Positions 58,622-64,000 of a stretch of DNA of 64,000 nucleotides are shown piece by piece. How positions within the stretch are numbered: the first letter of the stretch is position 1; each line of letters begins with the position of its first letter. A program made the position numbers and the translations under genes. This DNA comes from Ascidiimonas sp046199005 (lineage in GTDB: Bacteria; Bacteroidota; Bacteroidia; Flavobacteriales; Flavobacteriaceae). The DNA lies in assembly GCA_046199005.1 (NCBI GenBank), contig CP176050.1:4278001-4342000 (forward strand). Reading direction: 5' to 3'. Below the pieces are notes generated by a model, which worked only from the letters and a program-made list of their open reading frames with translations, was not told the DNA's origin and did no database searches.

Positions 58622-60976
58622 ATGAGCCAACAAAATGATCAAATAAACCAATTGCTGCAACGGCTGGAAGTGCTGCTAAAACAGCAGGATGCTTTTGCCA
58701 ATGAGATCTATGCTATCAAAAGGGAACTCCTGCAATTACAACGAAAAGAGACAGATGCTACTTCCTTGTCGGAAGAAATTCCAAAACCGACAATTCAGGT
58801 AACAGAAGAGATTGTAGCTCCAAAAGAGGTTATCGCTACGGATCCTGCAAAAAACATTTCACAGCAACCATCGCAACCCATTCTAACAGCAAGGAAACCC
58901 AAACCAGCGAAAGTAAAAGGCGATTGGGAGAAGTTTATCGGAGAAAATCTCATTAGTAAAATAGGGATTCTAATCACCGTTATAGGGGTGGCGATCGGAG
59001 CCAAATACTCTATTGAAAACGATTTGATAAGTCCGCTTACACGTATCATTCTAGGATATCTAGCCGGTATTGTTCTGCTAGGGTTTGGCATAAAACTCAA
59101 GAAGAAATATGAAAATTACAGCGCAGTGCTGGTAAGTGGTGCTATTGCAATTCTGTATTTTATCACCTTTGCTGCTTACGACTTTTACAGCTTGATCCCG
59201 CAATTACTGGCGTTCTTTTTAATGGTGGTCTTTACTGTTTTTGGAGTGGTGGCTGCCCTGAACTACAACCGCCAGGTAATCGCCATTATTGGGTTGTTAG
59301 GTGCCTACGCCGTACCCTATCTCTTAAGTGATGGTTCGGGACAGGTAGCAGTGATGTTTTCTTATATTGCTATCATCAACGTAGGGATTCTAGTGATTTC
59401 CTTTAAAAAACAATGGAAACCACTGTACTATACTGCCTTTGCCCTTACCTGGATCATTTATTTGTCCTGGTACCTGTTCTCTTATAGCAAAGAAGAAAAC
59501 TTTTTAATCGCTTTTCTCTTTGTAACTGTTTTCTTCTTGATCTTTTACATCACCTTTCTCGCTTACAAATTAATTCGTGCCGAGAAACTGGGTGCAGGTA
59601 GTGTAATTGTCTTACTACTCAATGCGTTTATCTTTTACGGTATTGGCTACGCGCTTCTTAACAACCATGAAACGGGTAAAGAATTACTAGGTATATTTAC
59701 TGTCTTCAATGCAATCATTCATTTTATAGCTGGTTTTATCATCCATCGTAAAAAACTGGCGAACAATCTGTTTTATCTTATCGCTGCTTTGGTGCTTACG
59801 TTTGTCACCATTGCTTTTCCAGTACAACTGGACGGTAACTGGGTGACCCTGTTCTGGACAGCAGAAGCGGCTTTACTATTCTGGTTGGGAAGATCGCGCA
59901 ACATCAAGGTATATGAGGCGCTTTCCTATCCGCTTATGATTTTAGCGTTTTTTAGTCTGGTACATGACTGGGAAAATGCCTATGGTAATCTTATTTCTTA
60001 TGGAAGCAAAGAGGTACGCCCCCTACTGAATATTCATTTTCTTACCTCCCTGCTTTTTACCGTAGGATTGGGTTTTGTAAACTATCTCTATTTCAGAAAA
60101 GCATCGGATGATACCGATACAAGAAACCTCATCTATAAACTGGTAGATTTCATGCTTCCGGCCTTGCTAATTACCGGACTTTACTTGGGTTTTCGATTTG
60201 AAATTGCAAATTACTGGAACCAGCTAATCGAAGCTTCCTACCTTCAAATAACACCTGAAGGCTATACCTATCCTATTGATAATTACAACGACGATCTTTA
60301 CAAATTTAAAACGATCTGGATTCTCAACTATTCACTACTCTTCGTCTCCTTCCTATCTTTCTTTAATCTTTGGAAAACGAAAAATAAGATCTTTGGCTTC
60401 ATTTCCATTCTTTTAACGAGCTTAACCTTACTAATTTTTCTGGTACAGGGGCTTTATGTACTGGGAGAATTACGAGAGAGTTACCTGAATCAATCGCTTG
60501 CAAAATACTATGAAACCGGATTTTGGAATATTGGGATACGCTATATAGCCCTGGTATTCGCTGCCATTTCCCTATATGCTTTATATCGACAATTTACTGC
60601 CTCTTTTATGAAATGGAAATCAACGGTAGTATTCGGTATTATTCTGCACATTGCCTTGCTTTGGATTGCAAGCAGTGAACTTATTCACTGGATGGATATG
60701 GGTAGGTCTGAACAATCCTATAAACTAGGGCTAAGTATTCTTTGGGGAGTTTATGCGCTTGGATTGATCGCCTTTGGGATATGGAAAAAGAAAAAATACT
60801 TACGCATCATTGCCATTGTGTTGTTTGGAGGTACGCTTATTAAACTTTTCTTTTATGATATTGCTCATTTGAATACCATTTCTAAAACCATCGTTTTTGT
60901 ATCGTTAGGAGTTTTATTGCTCATCATTTCATTTTTATACAACAAATTTAAGCATAGCATAGCCGATGAAAAGTAA
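58622..60976 (+). CDS. DUF2339 multi-pass membrane protein
   Basis: A 784-aa integral membrane protein. Residues 5-45 form a Gln/Leu-rich coiled coil, followed by a Pro/Ala linker and WEKFIGENLISKIGILITVIGVAIGAKYSIENDLISPLTRIILGYLAGIVLL, the DUF2339 signature. About 20 further hydrophobic helices run to the C-terminus. Its function is unknown. It overlaps the DUF3999 gene by 11 nt, a pairing repeatedly seen in Bacteroidetes and Proteobacteria, so the two products probably form one membrane complex. The 18-bp element ATTTGATTATCAATAATT lies 50 bp upstream of the start. Confidence 0.9.
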   Translation: MSQQNDQINQLLQRLEVLLKQQDAFANEIYAIKRELLQLQRKETDATSLSEEIPKPTIQVTEEIVAPKEVIATDPAKNISQQPSQPILTARKPKPAKVKGDWEKFIGENLISKIGILITVIGVAIGAKYSIENDLISPLTRIILGYLAGIVLLGFGIKLKKKYENYSAVLVSGAIAILYFITFAAYDFYSLIPQLLAFFLMVVFTVFGVVAALNYNRQVIAIIGLLGAYAVPYLLSDGSGQVAVMFSYIAIINVGILVISFKKQWKPLYYTAFALTWIIYLSWYLFSYSKEENFLIAFLFVTVFFLIFYITFLAYKLIRAEKLGAGSVIVLLLNAFIFYGIGYALLNNHETGKELLGIFTVFNAIIHFIAGFIIHRKKLANNLFYLIAALVLTFVTIAFPVQLDGNWVTLFWTAEAALLFWLGRSRNIKVYEALSYPLMILAFFSLVHDWENAYGNLISYGSKEVRPLLNIHFLTSLLFTVGLGFVNYLYFRKASDDTDTRNLIYKLVDFMLPALLITGLYLGFRFEIANYWNQLIEASYLQITPEGYTYPIDNYNDDLYKFKTIWILNYSLLFVSFLSFFNLWKTKNKIFGFISILLTSLTLLIFLVQGLYVLGELRESYLNQSLAKYYETGFWNIGIRYIALVFAAISLYALYRQFTASFMKWKSTVVFGIILHIALLWIASSELIHWMDMGRSEQSYKLGLSILWGVYALGLIAFGIWKKKKYLRIIAIVLFGGTLIKLFFYDIAHLNTISKTIVFVSLGVLLLIISFLYNKFKHSIADEK

Positions 60977-62210
60977 GTTTATATTAATCATTTGTTTCGT
61001 ATTCGCAGGTTGTCTCATCGCAAGCGCACAGCAAGGCTATTTTTACAAGAAAGAAGTCAAAGAAATTGAGAGCGACTGGCATCGGATTGTGATCCCTAAA
61101 GATGTTTATCCGAGAGTATCTTCGAATCTTTCTGATCTACGGATCTATGGTTTTACAGCGGAAGGTGATACCGTAGAGGCACCCTATTTGCTGGAACGAA
61201 AGAAAGCCAAAGTAAACACCGAAACAATTTCGTTTACACAACTTAATACCGCTAAAAATGCGAACGGTTTCTTCTATACATTTAAGTTGCCGGAAGCAAC
61301 TCAGATTAACGAGCTGAAATTGGATTTTAAGGTTCAAAACTTTGACTGGAAAGTATCGCTTGAAGGCAGCCATGACCAAAAAGAATGGTTTACGATCCTG
61401 GAAAAGTATCGCTTGGTTTCGGTACAGAATGATCTAACCAGCTTTACATTTACTACCTTGTTGTTTCCGGAAGCTGATTATACTTATTACAGAGTGGGTG
61501 TGAAATCGGATGCTGATCCTCAATTAACCTCCACAGTTATTTCTAATAAAAAACGCGTTCCCGGAGACTATCAGAACTTTGAGGTCTCAAAAACCAACAT
61601 AAAAGAAAACGCACAATCCCGCACTACTGAAATCTATATCGATCTTGCGCAGCGAGCTCCAGTAAGCAGTTTGCGAATTCCTGTAAAAAATGAATTTGAT
61701 TATTATCGTAATTTTACGATAACAAATATTATAGATAGTACTAAGACCGAAAAAGGCTGGCAATATAATTACGGGCAGATTGCTTCCGGTATTTTGCAAT
61801 CCATTAATGGAAATAATGAATTTACATTTCCGGAAACCTTTGCTGAAAAATTGAAAATCACTATTTATAATCAGGATAATCAACCATTAGATTTTGGGAT
61901 ACCCGAAGTCAAGGGATATCAACACGAATTAATAGCGAGATTTTCCACTCCTGCCAGCTACTTTTTATATTTTGGGAATAAGAAAGCGAGTGCACCCAAT
62001 TACGATCTACAGAATTTCAGTCAAACCATTCCGGATGCCATTTCTCCTCTAAGTTTAGGGGCAACAAAAATAGTAGTTGTACCTACCAAAAGTACTAAAA
62101 AGCCTCTTTTTGAAAATAAGTTGTGGTTATGGTTATTAATGGCTTTGGTAATGGCGGTCTTAGGATGGTTTACTTATAAAATGATCGCCAAAACAGAAAA
62201 AGAAAAATAA
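60966..62210 (+). CDS. DUF3999-family exported protein
   Basis: A 414-aa protein with a signal peptide (1-21, ending ASAQ), a large periplasmic beta-rich region and a C-terminal transmembrane anchor (about 385-405, LWLWLLMALVMAVLGWFTYKMIA). The pattern FYKKEVKEIESDWHRIVIPKDVYPRVSSNLSDLRIYG, then YYRVGVKSDADP and SLRIPVKNEFDYYR, fits DUF3999. It contains a discoidin-like sandwich. It is translationally coupled to the DUF2339 gene. Likely a periplasmic partner of that membrane protein. Confidence 0.85.
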   Translation: MKSKFILIICFVFAGCLIASAQQGYFYKKEVKEIESDWHRIVIPKDVYPRVSSNLSDLRIYGFTAEGDTVEAPYLLERKKAKVNTETISFTQLNTAKNANGFFYTFKLPEATQINELKLDFKVQNFDWKVSLEGSHDQKEWFTILEKYRLVSVQNDLTSFTFTTLLFPEADYTYYRVGVKSDADPQLTSTVISNKKRVPGDYQNFEVSKTNIKENAQSRTTEIYIDLAQRAPVSSLRIPVKNEFDYYRNFTITNIIDSTKTEKGWQYNYGQIASGILQSINGNNEFTFPETFAEKLKITIYNQDNQPLDFGIPEVKGYQHELIARFSTPASYFLYFGNKKASAPNYDLQNFSQTIPDAISPLSLGATKIVVVPTKSTKKPLFENKLWLWLLMALVMAVLGWFTYKMIAKTEKEK

Positions 62211-62234
62211 TAGCAGAGAATCGGTTACTTACTC

Positions 62235-62669
62235 CTATTTTCTTTTTTCGAAGGGAATCACAATTCCCTTTTCCAGATAATCCTTCAAACCTTTAAGTAG
62301 TATCGCCCAACAGTAGGAAGAATGGCGGTAATGATGATTGCAGTTTGTCCAGCCTTTATGCCAAAATTTCAATCGTGTACCCTTATTGATCTCTTCCAGG
62401 TCAAAACCAAAAGAGGTAGGATCCCAATCTGCGTCTGATTGTGTCATCTTAATATGAAAAGCATTAGAGGGTTCATATTTGATCACCTTTCCATACCAAT
62501 TGTATTCGGGACCAAAATAAAAGTTATAAATACTGTTTAGCGTTGGTTCTCCTTTGCATTTTAGAGGCCACCAATTCTCCAATTCCTTTGGGTCGGATAC
62601 TACTTTAAATACGCTTTTAATTGGTTTCTCTATGTAAAGGTCGTGGTAAATAGTGTAATTGGCTGCCAT
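62235..62669 (-). CDS. SRPBCC/START-fold protein
   Basis: A 144-aa helix-grip protein. The N-terminal strand YTIYHDLYIEKPIKSVFKVVSDPKELENWWPLKCKGEP is the SRPBCC opening, followed by YNFYFGPEYNWYGKVIKYEPSNAFHIKM and a long C-terminal helix (CWAILLKGLKDYLEKG). Such proteins bind hydrophobic ligands or act as stress-related hydrolase-like proteins. No partner is in the neighbourhood, and it is a single gene. Confidence 0.85.
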   Translation of the reverse strand: MAANYTIYHDLYIEKPIKSVFKVVSDPKELENWWPLKCKGEPTLNSIYNFYFGPEYNWYGKVIKYEPSNAFHIKMTQSDADWDPTSFGFDLEEINKGTRLKFWHKGWTNCNHHYRHSSYCWAILLKGLKDYLEKGIVIPFEKRK

Positions 62670-62801
62670 CGTAATACATTTTTGTTTTTGTTATGCTCTT
62701 GGAATACAATACTTTAAAAATACGCAGATTATTTAATAGTTATTGAATCTATTTAACACCTCATTATGACAAGCAGGTAAGATATTTTTTAATTTTAAAC
62801 C

Positions 62802-63941
62802 ATGAAAATTCGCTTAGACCTTATCACTGTTCTTATGCTTTTGGGTATGCTACAGGCTGTTTATCAAATTTTGATTTTACGTGTAAATGGTTGGAAGTAC
62901 AGGGCAAACAGATGGTTAGTATTTATTCTCTTTCTTTCTATATTTATCCTCTTTGGGTATTTTAGCTATCTGTCTGATCTTTTTTATTCATTTCCCTATC
63001 TGGTAGGAATTTCCGGATTTTTAATTTTAGGGTTAGGTCCCGGGATTTTTTTTTATGCTCGGGCGCTAACTACTACAAAGAGATTTCGAGCAGTTTACTT
63101 GCTTCACTTTTTACCTTTACTCCTTATTTTGATGCTAAACTACTCATGGTTTAGCATGCCCCGAAATTCTAAGATACCCCTTATTGAATATTATTATTCG
63201 GAAAAAATGACATTCAGTTGGTATACCCTCATATATTTAACTGTTATTCTGGTACATTTGGGATGCTATCTTTTTGTATCATTTAAGCATACTTCTCAAA
63301 TAAATAATAGACTAAAAGAACAAGAATCCAATGCATCGCTCATCAAAATAGAATGGCTTAAAAAAATACTTTTAGCATTCTTTTGTTATCTCGTTACGTT
63401 TCTATTCGTGTACATTGCGTGGTCCTTTCAGTCTATCTACACAACTCAAATTGAGGCTTATTTGCAACTGGTATTAAGTCTTTTTATTATTACTCTTGGT
63501 TATTACATGTTAAAAAGTCCCGGATTATTTGAACTATTGCATGACGTAACAAATTTAGATACCACCAGCAAATACAAAAACTCCAATCTCTCTGAGAATG
63601 AAGCGAAAGAAATCGCTTCTTTCCTTCATGATAATATGATAAAAAAACAATATTATTTAAATGCTAAACTAAGTTTATCTGAATTGGCCAAATATCTTGA
63701 CATGTCACCTCACTTACTTTCTCAAGTGATCAATCAGGAATTTGACATGAACTTTTTTGATTTTGTGAATCAGTATCGAGTTGAAGAAGTAAAAAAGAAG
63801 TTACTAGACTCAAAATATAAACACCTTTCCATTTTAGGTATTGCGCTGGAATGTGGCTTCAATAGCAAAGGTGCTTTTAACAGGGTTTTTAAAAAGTTTG
63901 TAGGCATGTCTCCTTCTGCATTTGTTAAAAAGAACACCTGA
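62802..63941 (+). CDS. Membrane-anchored AraC-family regulator
   Basis: A 379-aa regulator. The N-terminal ~245 residues form seven hydrophobic helices (starting VLMLLGMLQAVYQILIL), a sensor-type membrane region. The C-terminal ~100 residues are an AraC HTH domain: LSLSELAKYLDMSPHLLSQVINQEFDMNFFDFVNQYRVEEVKKKLLD and ILGIALECGFNSKGAFNRVFKKFVGMSPSAFVKK. This architecture is common in Bacteroidetes and is thought to couple membrane or envelope signals directly to DNA binding. The target genes are not evident; it is the last complete gene in the window. Confidence 0.9.
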   Translation: MKIRLDLITVLMLLGMLQAVYQILILRVNGWKYRANRWLVFILFLSIFILFGYFSYLSDLFYSFPYLVGISGFLILGLGPGIFFYARALTTTKRFRAVYLLHFLPLLLILMLNYSWFSMPRNSKIPLIEYYYSEKMTFSWYTLIYLTVILVHLGCYLFVSFKHTSQINNRLKEQESNASLIKIEWLKKILLAFFCYLVTFLFVYIAWSFQSIYTTQIEAYLQLVLSLFIITLGYYMLKSPGLFELLHDVTNLDTTSKYKNSNLSENEAKEIASFLHDNMIKKQYYLNAKLSLSELAKYLDMSPHLLSQVINQEFDMNFFDFVNQYRVEEVKKKLLDSKYKHLSILGIALECGFNSKGAFNRVFKKFVGMSPSAFVKKNT

Positions 63942-64000
63942 ATTGGTCACACTTTATAAAGTAAGTCGATTCCTCATTTATTTCACTTCAATTTTAGGGC

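Noticed and set aside
1..64000. CRISPR array, IS element, prophage or rRNA operon
   Set aside because: No regularly spaced direct repeats, transposase or integrase frames, phage structural genes or rRNA segments were seen in the window.

Overview
The window reads as the chromosome of a marine-type member of the Flavobacteriaceae (Bacteroidetes). The evidence is AT-rich intergenic DNA, promoters of the Bacteroidetes type (TTG, about 20 bp, then TAnnTTTG), many Bacteroidetes lipoproteins with a Cys lipobox, an ECF sigma/FecR/TonB-receptor operon, a SusB-like GH97 enzyme, DUF177 next to pdxA, and GG-leader peptides of the Bacteroidetes natural-product-precursor type. No rRNA, phage, IS element or CRISPR was seen.

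Layout. 0-5.5 kb: DUF177 and pdxA (minus), ribE, a small protein with a sorting-tail-like C-terminus, and a five-domain fasciclin lipoprotein. 5.5-11.8 kb: an RNA/ribosome repair island with a WYL regulator divergent from a first RtcB-like ligase (perfect 9-bp inverted repeat between them), a Cys-rich 118-aa protein, two small promoter/short-ORF/hairpin units, a second canonical RtcB, PrfH and a TPR protein. 11.9-22.6 kb: SDR, enoyl-CoA hydratase, secreted and membrane proteins, esterase, FkbM methyltransferase, glpK-glpD and 3-hydroxyanthranilate dioxygenase. 22.8-30 kb: isoaspartyl peptidase, a giant alpha-2-macroglobulin lipoprotein, and a small membrane protein with a cytochrome-oxidase-like motif. 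30-37 kb: DUF2314 protein, a RiPP-like precursor, a four-gene OmpA operon and an ECF sigma/TPR anti-sigma-like pair. 37-42 kb: QueC-like protein and the oxidative pentose phosphate genes (pgl-zwf divergent from gnd). 42-49.2 kb: S41 peptidase, two more RiPP-like precursors, royal-jelly-family lipoprotein, GH97 and a decayed barrel-protein gene. 49.2-52.2 kb: the most unusual locus, with short-ORF/terminator units, about 1.1 kb of structured RNA containing at least five degenerate tRNA-like elements, and an SPFH/slipin-family protein. 52.2-64 kb: two related lipoproteins, sigma/FecR/TonB receptor, DUF2339-DUF3999, an SRPBCC protein and a membrane-anchored AraC regulator.

Two loci dominate the interest. 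The 5.5-11.8 kb island joins two RtcB paralogues with PrfH, which fits rescue and religation of ribosomes or tRNAs cut by nucleases. The 49.9-52.1 kb locus carries tRNA mimics that cannot all be decoding tRNAs (missing U33, missing anticodon arm, broken acceptor or T arm), ahead of an SPFH protein of a type known to co-occur with RtcB repair genes in other bacteria. Both loci are preceded by short transcription units with strong promoters, tiny ORFs and hairpins or terminators. I infer, without proof, that the two loci form one RNA-damage response.
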